The notes below the pieces were generated by a model. That model did not search any database. It was not told the DNA's origin and saw only the letters and a program-made list of their open reading frames with translations. The position numbers and the translations under genes were made by a program. This document shows positions 43,993 to 52,473 of a DNA stretch of 64,000 bases, one piece after another (position 1 is the stretch's first letter; every line of letters starts with the position of its first letter). This DNA is from Gammaproteobacteria bacterium UBA5109. GTDB lineage: Bacteria > Pseudomonadota > Gammaproteobacteria > Pseudomonadales > Pseudohongiellaceae. The stretch spans positions 171,068 through 235,067 of the forward strand of contig DHZH01000003.1 in the NCBI GenBank assembly GCA_002414385.1, given 5' to 3'.

Positions 43993-45681
43993 GTGGAATT
44001 ACAAACTCTGACATACCTGACTGTCGGCATAACATTCGCCATCTATATTGGTATTGCCATCTGGTCCCGGGCCAGTTCAACCAGTGAATTCTATATCGCC
44101 GGGGGGCATGTACCACCGCTGGCAAACGGCCTGGCAACAGCAGCGGACTGGATGTCGGCAGCATCCTTTATTTCCATGGCAGGCATCGTTTCCTACATGG
44201 GGCGTGATGGCTCGGTGTACCTGATGGGTTGGACCGGAGGTTACGTCCTGCTGGCCTTGCTGATAGCGCCGTATCTGCGTGATTTTGGCAAGTTCACCGT
44301 ACCTGATTTTATTGGCGATCGCTACTACAGCCAGTTTGCCCGCATGGTAGCGGTGTTTTGCGCAATCTTTGTCTCCTTTACCTATGTTGCCGGTCAGATG
44401 CGCGGCGTCGGAGTGGTGTTCTCCCGTTTTCTTGAGGTGGATATCAATCTGGGAGTGATAATCGGCATGGGAATTGTTTTTTTCTATGCCGTGCTGGGGG
44501 GGATGAAAGGCATCACCTATACCCAGGTCGCCCAGTATTGCGTACTGATTTTTGCCTACATGGTGCCGGCGGTTTTTATTTCCATCCTCATGACCGGCAA
44601 TATCATTCCCCAGCTTGGTTTCGGGTCCGAACTGACGGAAGCCAATGGTGGAGGCTATCTGCTTGACCGTCTGGATGGCCTGCATGAGGAGCTGGGTTTT
44701 ACTGCTTATACGGATAGTGTGCGCAGTTCACTGGATGTGTTGTTTATTACCGGGGCCCTGATCATGGGTACCGCCGGTTTGCCCCATGTCATCATCCGTT
44801 TTTTTACCGTGCCCAGCGTCAGGGCAGCACGCAAGTCAGCAGGCTACGCACTGCTGTTTATCGCCATTCTCTATACCACCGCGCCAGCCATTGCGGCCTT
44901 TGCCCGTACTAACCTTATCAACACGGTCAGTAATGCCGAGTACAGTGAGATGCCGGGCTGGTTCTCCACCTGGGAGAACACCGGCCTGATCAGTTTTGAG
45001 GATAAAAACAATGACGGCAGAATTCAGTATCTTGCCGATCCGGAAGTAAACGAATTGACCGTCGATCGCGATATCATCGTGCTGGCCAATCCGGAAATTG
45101 CCCAGTTGCCGAACTGGGTTATCGCGCTGGTTGCTGCCGGTGGTCTGGCAGCGGCCCTGTCCACGGCTGCCGGTTTACTGTTGGTGATATCAACCGCGAT
45201 TTCCCATGATTTGCTCAAGCGTAACCTGATGCCAGACATCAGCGAAAAGCAGGAACTGCTGTTTGCCCGTATCGCGATATTCTTTGCCGTTTGCGTGGCA
45301 GGTTATTTCGGCATCAATCCACCCGGCTTTGTCGCTCAGGTGGTGGCCTTTGCCTTTGGTCTGGCGGCATCGTCTTTCTTCCCGGCAATCGTGCTGGGCA
45401 TTTTTTCCACGCGCATGAATCGGGAAGGGGCTGTTTCCGGCATGATTGCCGGGATACTGTTTACTGCCTGCTACATTATCTATTTCAAGTTTATCAATCC
45501 GGCTATCGATAACGCCGATAACTGGTGGCTGGGCATCTCACCGGAAGGCATAGGCACGGTTGGTATGCTGCTAAACTTTGCCGTGGCGCTGCTGGTTTGC
45601 CGCTTCACCGCCGAACCACCGGCGAATGTCAAAGCCATGGTGCTGGATATTCGCGTGCCCGGCAGGCCCGGTCAGGACTAA
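43993..45681 (+). CDS. Sodium:solute symporter, VC_2705 group
   Basis: 562 residues from GTG 43993. About 13 helices and SSS family motifs: YIAGGHVPPLANGLATAADWMSAAS, DFIGDRYYS, GTAGLPHVIIRFFTVP and AALSTAAGLLLVISTAISHD. Members paired with DUF4212 carry acetate, propionate or other short organic acids in some species, so a carboxylate is the likely cargo. A polar loop with a DKNNDGRIQYL segment near residue 337 resembles an EF-hand-type calcium loop, which is unusual in a transporter and may be coincidental. A 37-base palindrome follows. Confidence 0.88.
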   Translation: MELQTLTYLTVGITFAIYIGIAIWSRASSTSEFYIAGGHVPPLANGLATAADWMSAASFISMAGIVSYMGRDGSVYLMGWTGGYVLLALLIAPYLRDFGKFTVPDFIGDRYYSQFARMVAVFCAIFVSFTYVAGQMRGVGVVFSRFLEVDINLGVIIGMGIVFFYAVLGGMKGITYTQVAQYCVLIFAYMVPAVFISILMTGNIIPQLGFGSELTEANGGGYLLDRLDGLHEELGFTAYTDSVRSSLDVLFITGALIMGTAGLPHVIIRFFTVPSVRAARKSAGYALLFIAILYTTAPAIAAFARTNLINTVSNAEYSEMPGWFSTWENTGLISFEDKNNDGRIQYLADPEVNELTVDRDIIVLANPEIAQLPNWVIALVAAGGLAAALSTAAGLLLVISTAISHDLLKRNLMPDISEKQELLFARIAIFFAVCVAGYFGINPPGFVAQVVAFAFGLAASSFFPAIVLGIFSTRMNREGAVSGMIAGILFTACYIIYFKFINPAIDNADNWWLGISPEGIGTVGMLLNFAVALLVCRFTAEPPANVKAMVLDIRVPGRPGQD

Positions 45682-45694
45682 CTATTTGGCATTC

Positions 45695-45731
45695 TGGTGT
45701 CAGAGTAAATTGTGGATTTACTCTGGCACCA
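45695..45731. repeat. 37-bp palindrome resembling a REP element
   Basis: TGGTGTCAGAGTAAA (45695-45709) pairs with TTTACTCTGGCACCA (45717-45731), with one G-T pair, around a seven-base loop. No T tract follows on either strand. The GTCAGAGTAAA core is like that of mobile palindromes linked to REP-type transposases (from memory). Confidence 0.75.
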
Positions 45732-45745
45732 AAGAAGATATTAAA

Positions 45746-46909
45746 TCATCTATCCCGGTAAGTTCGGGTCGGCGGCAACTGGGAACCAGACAGATCAGCC
45801 GGAATACTCTGCTCAGCCCTGACTCTGTGTCTCAGCGTGCCAATACCCTCGATGCTTGCCTCAATGGTTTCTCCATCAACCAGGAAACCCGAGCCTGTAG
45901 CGCGTTCGACACGTCCCGCTCCGGTGCCACCTGAAGTACCACTCTGCAATACATCACCGGGGAAGACGGTAATCAGTGAAGATGCATATTCAATCAGCTC
46001 CGGAATATTGTGAATCATGTCACCGGCCTGAGCTTCCTGTACGGTTACGCCATCAATCACCGTAATCTGGTGCAGCCGTTCCATGGGATCACCATAGAAT
46101 TCCTTGGGAACAATCCAGGGCCCATGAGGGGCAAAGGTGTCGTGACCCTTGCTGACAAACCAATCGGATTGCAGGCCATAGCCACCCGGGGGACGTCCGC
46201 CACGGTCGGAAATATCCATTGCCACCATGTAGCCGAAGACATGATCGTAGGCCCGGCTGGCAGAGATATACTTACCGCTTTTGCCGAATACGATCGCCAT
46301 CTCGACTTCAAATTCGATCTCATTCCGGCCATAGGGCATGATGATGTCATCGCCATCACCGATCACCACGCCCCGGGTGGGTTTCAGGAACAGATAGGGA
46401 ACGCCGCGGTTTTCCTGCCGTTCACGGGTACGTTCGGCCAGTTCCTGTGGCGTGCAACCCTCGCAGGCATGGGTGTAGAAGTTGACGGCGGCATTCATGA
46501 TTTTACTGGGGTACTGAATCGGCGCCAGAATATCCACCTCGCTTACCGGATAGATATAGTCAGGGCGGTTATTCCCCAGCAGGTTTTCAGACACGAGCCA
46601 GTTCATGACTTCATAAACCCGGTATTTCAGGCCATATTCATACTGTTCGATGAATCCAAGCATGTCATCCGGAATACTTATTTCGCTATAACGCGGCATT
46701 AATTGCATGGCACGGTTGGCGGCTGCCACATCCACGATCAGGGAATCGTCACGCACAACCATTCCCACGAAGGGCAGGTTGTCGACAGCAAAGGTACCGA
46801 CCTTGAATGGATCGACTGACTCTGAAGCCTGGGCCAGAACAGTTTGTGAAGAGCCAAGCAGTAGCAAGGCTGCTGCGAGGGTAAAGCTGGACAGGTATTT
46901 TCTTATCAT
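45746..46909 (-). CDS. Exported fumarylacetoacetate hydrolase family protein
   Basis: 387 residues. A convincing signal peptide (about 1-27, ending VLAQA) precedes an FAH-fold domain from about residue 125. Metal ligands are visible as the acidic residues in RNEIEFEVEMAIVFGK and in MAMDISDRGG; SKGHDTFAPHGPWIV and LQSGTSGGTGAGR are further family marks. Cytoplasmic relatives hydrolyse or decarboxylate 2-oxo acids; an exported form is unusual. A CEGC pair near residue 152 might form a disulfide or bind metal. Substrate unknown. Confidence 0.82.
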   Translation of the reverse strand: MIRKYLSSFTLAAALLLLGSSQTVLAQASESVDPFKVGTFAVDNLPFVGMVVRDDSLIVDVAAANRAMQLMPRYSEISIPDDMLGFIEQYEYGLKYRVYEVMNWLVSENLLGNNRPDYIYPVSEVDILAPIQYPSKIMNAAVNFYTHACEGCTPQELAERTRERQENRGVPYLFLKPTRGVVIGDGDDIIMPYGRNEIEFEVEMAIVFGKSGKYISASRAYDHVFGYMVAMDISDRGGRPPGGYGLQSDWFVSKGHDTFAPHGPWIVPKEFYGDPMERLHQITVIDGVTVQEAQAGDMIHNIPELIEYASSLITVFPGDVLQSGTSGGTGAGRVERATGSGFLVDGETIEASIEGIGTLRHRVRAEQSIPADLSGSQLPPTRTYRDR

Positions 46910-47057
46910 TATTAGACTCCTGTGCTAAGCAGTAATCAGCATGTAATGTTATTGATAGGCTTGCCTGCAATATCCTGAAGCAATGACGACAGTAAAGCAA
47001 TTTATGCGGATTGATGCTCCAGGACTTATCCTCGCCAGTTTTATCTCACAGTGGCAC

Positions 47058-47080
47058 TGACTGAATACTGAATTCAGTCA
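47058..47080. promoter_or_regulatory. Inverted repeat upstream of the fatty-acid operon, candidate operator
   Basis: TGACTGAAT (47058-47066) and ATTCAGTCA (47072-47080) form a perfect 9+9 inverted repeat with five bases between. It lies about 100 bases before the first gene, just upstream of a possible promoter (TTTTCA at 47089, TACACT at 47113). Size and symmetry suit a dimeric repressor. Confidence 0.5.
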
Positions 47081-47176
47081 AATGAGCATTTTCATCGTTT
47101 TCGGCTTTGCAATACACTAGGAGCCCCTGGGAGGGCAGGGAACCCCCGGCGAGTTGATTATCAAGGGATCAAATGT

Positions 47177-49573
47177 ATGAAAGAAAGGGCTGAAGAAATG
47201 GTAATCAGCAGAGACGACCTGCAGTTCAATGTTGATACCTATGAAAAGTGCCTGAAGATTTTTGATGGTCTGGACGATCATCTGGGCATGAAGCTTTACC
47301 TGCATGCCGAGCAGGAAACACTCGAAAAAGGTCAGATTTTTTTATTCAACCATTTTGCCCGTTTTGAGACGGTAATTCCTGTCTATATTTTTTACAAACA
47401 CCTGCGTGCCTTTACCCGTACCATCGCTGACGCCAACCTGTTTGCCGGTAAATCCAAGCTGGGCCGCTTTCTGTTGGGAGCCGGCGCTATTCCGAACAAC
47501 ATGGATGGTTTATTACCCTTTCTGGCTGCTGAAATTCTCAAGGGCCGCAAGGTGGTCATTTTCCCGGAAGGGCGCATGGTTAAAAGCAAACAGGTTGTTG
47601 ATGAGGAAGGGCAGTTTGGAATTTTTTCCCAGTCCCTGCAGAGTTTTCGCAAGCATCATACCGGAGCGGCGGTGCTGGCACTGACCCTTGACCTGTTCAA
47701 ACATCGTATCAAGGAACTGTTTAAAGCGGATGACCAGCGTCGTCTGGACCACTGGTGCCAGGCGCTTGAGTTCAGTGATCATGAGCAACTACGTAGCAGT
47801 GTCGATGAACCGACGCTGATTGTACCCGGCACGATTACTTTTTCGCCTATTCGTCTACGGCCAAATATTATTGCCAAGGCCGTAAAACTGTTTTCCCAGG
47901 AAATTTCTCCGCGTACGCTTGAAGAAATCATCATCGAAGGCAATATCCTGTTGCGCGATACCGATATGGACATTCGTCTCGGTGAACCGATTCGTGCCCA
48001 TCACCAGTGGTCCTGGTGGGAAGACCGGTTGGTAAAAAGTTACTTTTTGTCCATTCATTCACTGGATGAGTTTTTCAGCCTGAAAAAGCGCTCGGAAACC
48101 TGGACTGAGCGTTTGCTTTCCCGGGTCGTATACCGGGAAACAAACAAGTTACGTGATGCCTACATTCAGGGAATATATCGGGGTGTAACCGTCAATATCG
48201 GGCATATTGTCTCGGTGCTGATATACCTGTATCTGGAACAGGATTACCGTAGTGTCAGTCATAAAGAATTTCATCAGGTTCTTTATACCAGTATCAAGGA
48301 ACTGCAAAACCTGCCGGATATTCATCTGCACTATAATCTCAACAAGCCGGAGAAATACCGCAAGTTATTAAATGGTAAAGACCCGGATTTCGAACAGTTT
48401 ATTAAAACTGCAGGCCAGGTCGGTTTGCTGATGAAAGATAAGGAACGTTATCACTTCAAGGATAAACTCCTGGAAGAATATGACAGCCATTCAATACGCC
48501 TGGAAAACCCTGTTCAGGTCTGTGCCAATGAAGTGGAGCCTTTGAGTGAAGTCAAATCGGCAATCAGTCTGAGTCTGAAAAAAGCCAGGGAGGAAACGCC
48601 GCAGCAGCTTGCTTACCGACTGTGGGACGATGAATTGCGGGACTATGCCTGGCTGAAAGAGCGCTTCAGCAGGCCGGAATACGATACCCTGAATCAACAT
48701 GAAATAGCCGTGCAGTCACGGGAGCCATACCTGCTGCTACAGAAGGATAAGTCACCGGGTGTGCTGCTGGTTCATGGTCTGATCTCTTCGCCACCGGAAT
48801 TGTCGGCTTATGGTGAACATTTACACAAGCAAGGTTATAACGTGCTCGGCATGAGGTTGTCCGGTCATGGGACTTCGCCCTATGACCTGAATGGGCGCCA
48901 CTGGGAAGACTGGTATGAATCGGTGGAACGCAATTACAGGATTCTTGCCGCGCTTTCTGCTTATATTTATGTTGTCGGTTTCAGTACCGGCGGAACCCTG
49001 AGCCTCTTACTCAGCAGCAACAAACCAGAAAAATTAAAGGCAGTGGTTACTGTATGTGCCGCAATAAAATTGCGGGAAAAGAAACTGATCTTTGCTCCCA
49101 TGCTGAACCTGGCCAACCGCGTTTCCAGCATATTCCCCCGGGTCGACGGCATACTGAATTATCGTAAATCCGGGACACTGTTTGGGGAGACCAATTACCA
49201 GCATATTCCGATCAGTGCGCTTTCCGAACTGGTGGCCCTGATTGATCAGGCGCGAAAAAACTTCAGCGCTGTTAGCCATCCACTTCTGCTCATTCAAAGT
49301 GACAATGACATCGTGGTAGAGCCGGAAAGTGCCACCATTATTTATGAAGCAGTGGCTGCCAAAAATAAAAAACTGCACTGGGTGAAATCAGATCAACATC
49401 AGATTTTACGTAACGGCGTAGAGGATACCTGGGAAGTTCTGGATGCTTTTTTATACCAGCAGGAGCATAATCAGATGGAGGAAGGAGAAGATAGTAAGCA
49501 AGGGGAAGAAAGGGAGATTTTGAGCGAAGAACCGGCTCAAAACAAGACAGGAGGAGATGAACAAGCAATCTGA
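47177..49573 (+). CDS. Glycerophospholipid acyltransferase fused to alpha/beta hydrolase
   Basis: 798 residues. The N-terminal part (about 50-330) is PlsC/PlsB-like: NHFARFE at 58-64 for the catalytic H-x4-D box, with Glu in place of Asp, and FPEGRM at 129-134. A middle region follows. Residues about 520-760 form an alpha/beta hydrolase with VHGLISSPPEL, nucleophile Ser603 in GFSTGG, Asp in SDNDIVVEPES and His in SDQHQIL, so that centre looks complete. It may move acyl chains between lipid and free acid or thioester. First gene of the fatty-acid operon; its end overlaps the ligase gene by 17 bases. Confidence 0.78.
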   Translation: MKERAEEMVISRDDLQFNVDTYEKCLKIFDGLDDHLGMKLYLHAEQETLEKGQIFLFNHFARFETVIPVYIFYKHLRAFTRTIADANLFAGKSKLGRFLLGAGAIPNNMDGLLPFLAAEILKGRKVVIFPEGRMVKSKQVVDEEGQFGIFSQSLQSFRKHHTGAAVLALTLDLFKHRIKELFKADDQRRLDHWCQALEFSDHEQLRSSVDEPTLIVPGTITFSPIRLRPNIIAKAVKLFSQEISPRTLEEIIIEGNILLRDTDMDIRLGEPIRAHHQWSWWEDRLVKSYFLSIHSLDEFFSLKKRSETWTERLLSRVVYRETNKLRDAYIQGIYRGVTVNIGHIVSVLIYLYLEQDYRSVSHKEFHQVLYTSIKELQNLPDIHLHYNLNKPEKYRKLLNGKDPDFEQFIKTAGQVGLLMKDKERYHFKDKLLEEYDSHSIRLENPVQVCANEVEPLSEVKSAISLSLKKAREETPQQLAYRLWDDELRDYAWLKERFSRPEYDTLNQHEIAVQSREPYLLLQKDKSPGVLLVHGLISSPPELSAYGEHLHKQGYNVLGMRLSGHGTSPYDLNGRHWEDWYESVERNYRILAALSAYIYVVGFSTGGTLSLLLSSNKPEKLKAVVTVCAAIKLREKKLIFAPMLNLANRVSSIFPRVDGILNYRKSGTLFGETNYQHIPISALSELVALIDQARKNFSAVSHPLLLIQSDNDIVVEPESATIIYEAVAAKNKKLHWVKSDQHQILRNGVEDTWEVLDAFLYQQEHNQMEEGEDSKQGEEREILSEEPAQNKTGGDEQAI

Positions 49574-51281
49574 ACAGCCATGGAAGCAATCCTATCCTCC
49601 CGGACTTGAATGGGAACTGCAGGCCATTGATCAGCCGGCTCACAGTATTTTTGAAAAAAGTGCCCGTCAATACCCCGAACGTCCCTGCCTGGACTTCCTC
49701 GGGGCCAAGTATACGTATGCAGAAATTGCCAGACTGATTGATCGTTTTGCCCGTGGGTTACAGGATACAGGAGTTAAAAAAGGTGAACGTATCGGTCTGT
49801 GCCTGCCCAACTCTCCATATTATGTAATCGCTTATTTTGCCGCTCTGAAAATCGGCGCCATCGTTGTCAATTTCAATATCCTTTATACCGCCCGGGAGAT
49901 TGCCCAGCAAATTGACGACAGCAGGGTAAAGCTGGTGATCACACTTGATCTGAAATTTATTTTTAACAAGATCAGGCCGGCCCTGGATGATAAATCAATT
50001 GAGGCAATTATCTATTGCCCGCTTGCCGAAGCCCTGCCGCCGGTAAAAAAATATTTACTGAAATATTTTCGTTTTTACCAGTTCGTGCATCCAGCTCCAG
50101 CCGGGAATCTCTTTTCCTATGCCCAGATGATCAGCTCAGATAAAGCGCCGGATAGGGTAAACATCAATCCATCTGAAGACATCGCACTGTTTCAATATAC
50201 GGGTGGAACAACCGGTATGCCCAAAGCCGCCATGCTTACCCACAGCAATCTTGTCAGCAATACGGAGCAGGTCAATCTGTGGCTGCAGCAGGGAGACAAG
50301 CTTGAAGGGCAGGAAAGATTCCTGGCAGTGCTGCCATTTTTTCATGTGTTTTCCATGACTGTTGCCATGAATCTGGGCTTGCGTTTTGGCGCGGAAATTT
50401 ATCTACTGCCGCGCTTTGAGATTAAACAATGCCTGCAAACCCTGTCTGAAAATGGTATTACAGTATTTCCCGGCGTACCGTCAATTTTCAATGCGATAAA
50501 CCGTTATCCGAAACGTAAAAACTATGATTTGTCTGCCTTACGTTATGGCATCAGCGGCGGGGCGGCTTTGCCGGCTGAAGTAAAACAGGAGTTTGAAGCC
50601 TCTACACACTGCCTGCTGGTGGAAGGCTATGGCTTGAGTGAAGCCTCCCCCGTGATCACCTGTAATCCGGCGCATAATGCAGGTAAAACCGGCTCAATCG
50701 GCTTGCCATTGCCTGGTACCCGGGTTGAATTTCGAGCAATCGATGACATCAATAAGACAGAAGTGCCCGGAGAAATCGGTCAATTACTGGCCAAGGGGCC
50801 ACAGGTCATGCAGGGTTACTGGAACCGGGCAGAAGATAATGCCAAAACCCTGCTTGATGACAAGTGGCTTAGTACCGGAGATGTGGGATACATGGATGCT
50901 GAGGGCTATATTTTCCTCACTGACAGGCTGAAAGATATTATTATTACCAATGGCTATAACGTTTATCCAAGACATATCGAGGAAGCTTTTTATCAGCATG
51001 CAGATGTTGAAGAAGTAATAGCTGTCGGTGTTCCGGATGAGGACAAAGGCGAAGTGCCAAAGGTTTTTGTTAAGTTGAAAAGCGGGCGCAATACCAGCGA
51101 CAGGGAACTGCTCGAGTTTGTAGAGGATAAATTGAATCCGATTGAGATCCCGGACAGTATAGAAATCAGGGATGAGCTGCCGCTTACATTGATTGGTAAA
51201 CCGTCCAAAAAAGCCTTGCTGGAAGAAGTCGCGAAACAGGAAGAAGCTACAAAGCAAACAAAGGAAGAGGATAAATCATGA
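49557..51281 (+). CDS. Long-chain fatty-acid-CoA ligase
   Basis: 574 residues of the AMP-forming adenylate family. Motifs in order: YTGGTTGMPKAAMLTH near 214-229 (ATP loop), PFFHVFSM, VEGYGLSEASPV near 360, STGDVGYMD and a GKPSKKALLEE C-terminal lysine region. FadD-like enzymes activate fatty acids to acyl-CoA at the inner membrane for beta-oxidation. Starts inside the previous gene after AGGAGATG and ends in an ATGA overlap with the thiolase gene, so translation is coupled. Confidence 0.92.
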   Translation: MNKQSEQPWKQSYPPGLEWELQAIDQPAHSIFEKSARQYPERPCLDFLGAKYTYAEIARLIDRFARGLQDTGVKKGERIGLCLPNSPYYVIAYFAALKIGAIVVNFNILYTAREIAQQIDDSRVKLVITLDLKFIFNKIRPALDDKSIEAIIYCPLAEALPPVKKYLLKYFRFYQFVHPAPAGNLFSYAQMISSDKAPDRVNINPSEDIALFQYTGGTTGMPKAAMLTHSNLVSNTEQVNLWLQQGDKLEGQERFLAVLPFFHVFSMTVAMNLGLRFGAEIYLLPRFEIKQCLQTLSENGITVFPGVPSIFNAINRYPKRKNYDLSALRYGISGGAALPAEVKQEFEASTHCLLVEGYGLSEASPVITCNPAHNAGKTGSIGLPLPGTRVEFRAIDDINKTEVPGEIGQLLAKGPQVMQGYWNRAEDNAKTLLDDKWLSTGDVGYMDAEGYIFLTDRLKDIIITNGYNVYPRHIEEAFYQHADVEEVIAVGVPDEDKGEVPKVFVKLKSGRNTSDRELLEFVEDKLNPIEIPDSIEIRDELPLTLIGKPSKKALLEEVAKQEEATKQTKEEDKS

Positions 51282-52429
51282 GTAACAAAACCGTAGTCCT
51301 GGCAGGGTATGCACGCTCTCCCTTTACTCCCGCCTTCAAGGGGGAACTGGCGAAAGTTCGCCCGGATGAAATAGCTGCACAGGTCGTGAAGGGCTTGGTG
51401 CATCGCACAGGTGTGAATCCGGATGATATCGAAGACCTGATCATGGGCTGCGCTTTTCCGGAAGCCGAGCAAGGCTTCAATGTTGCCAGACTTGTCACCT
51501 TTCTTGCCGGGCTGCCGCGTTCAGTAGCGGGAACCACAGTGAACCGTTTTTGCGGGTCTTCCATGCAGGCCATTCATATGGCTGCCGGTGCCATTCAGAT
51601 GAATGCCGGCGAAGTCTTTATCTGTGCCGGCATTGAAAGTATGAGTCGGGTACCGATGGTAGGCTACAACCCCATGCCGCATCCCCAGCTATATAAAGAC
51701 TATCCCCAGGCCTACATGGGCATGGGCGAGACGGCCGAAAACCTGGTGGATAAATATCATATCAGCCGCGAAGAGCAGGAGCGCTTTGCCGTAGAGAGCC
51801 ATAAAAAGGCCAGTGCTGCGCAAAAAGCCGGCAAGCTAAGTGAAGAAATAGTCCCTATAGAAACTGAAAACGGCACAGTGGAGCTGGACGGCTGTATCCG
51901 CCCGGATACCACAGCGGAAACACTGGCAGCGCTGAAACCTGCATTTTCTGAAAATGGCAGTGTCACAGCGGGAACATCATCGCCCCTGACTGATGGTGCA
52001 TCAGCAGTGCTGGTGTGCACTGAAGAATACGCCGATAAACATCAACTGGAAAAACTGGCAAAAATTTCCTCCTTTGCCGTATCCGGATGTCAGCCGGAGA
52101 TCATGGGAATCGGCCCGGTGGAATCGACACGTAAAGCACTGAAGCGGGCCAGGCTGAGCCTGGACCAGATGGATGTCATTGAACTGAATGAAGCCTTTTC
52201 TTCGCAGTCTCTTGCGGTCCTGCATGACCTGGACCCGCAAAGACAACTGATGGCGAAAATAAATATTGATGGTGGGGCACTGGCATTAGGTCATCCGCTG
52301 GGCGCGACCGGGGCACGCATTACCGGAAAAGCTGCTGCCATACTTAAACGTGAAGGGGGTCGTTATGCTCTGGCCACGCAATGTATCGGTGGCGGACAGG
52401 GGATAGCAACCATTCTGGAAGCCGTTTAG
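51278..52429 (+). CDS. Acetyl-CoA C-acyltransferase (thiolase)
   Basis: 383 residues. Nucleophile Cys in NRFCGSSMQAIH near 87-98, His in GGALALGHPLGATGARI near 340, and the second Cys in ATQCIGGGQG close to the C-terminus. It carries out the last step of beta-oxidation, splitting 3-ketoacyl-CoA with CoA. Forms a functional pair with the bifunctional protein encoded next, as FadA/FadI does with FadB/FadJ. The gap to the next start is 44 bases. Confidence 0.93.
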   Translation: MSNKTVVLAGYARSPFTPAFKGELAKVRPDEIAAQVVKGLVHRTGVNPDDIEDLIMGCAFPEAEQGFNVARLVTFLAGLPRSVAGTTVNRFCGSSMQAIHMAAGAIQMNAGEVFICAGIESMSRVPMVGYNPMPHPQLYKDYPQAYMGMGETAENLVDKYHISREEQERFAVESHKKASAAQKAGKLSEEIVPIETENGTVELDGCIRPDTTAETLAALKPAFSENGSVTAGTSSPLTDGASAVLVCTEEYADKHQLEKLAKISSFAVSGCQPEIMGIGPVESTRKALKRARLSLDQMDVIELNEAFSSQSLAVLHDLDPQRQLMAKINIDGGALALGHPLGATGARITGKAAAILKREGGRYALATQCIGGGQGIATILEAV

Positions 52430-52473
52430 TCTCCGGGAGTTTTCATGCAAGGTATCATGCAAGGAATAATTTG

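Noticed and set aside
46010..46702. 230-residue plus-strand frame opposite the FAH-family gene
   Set aside because: Shadow of a real gene; composition is not protein-like and it lacks a start signal.
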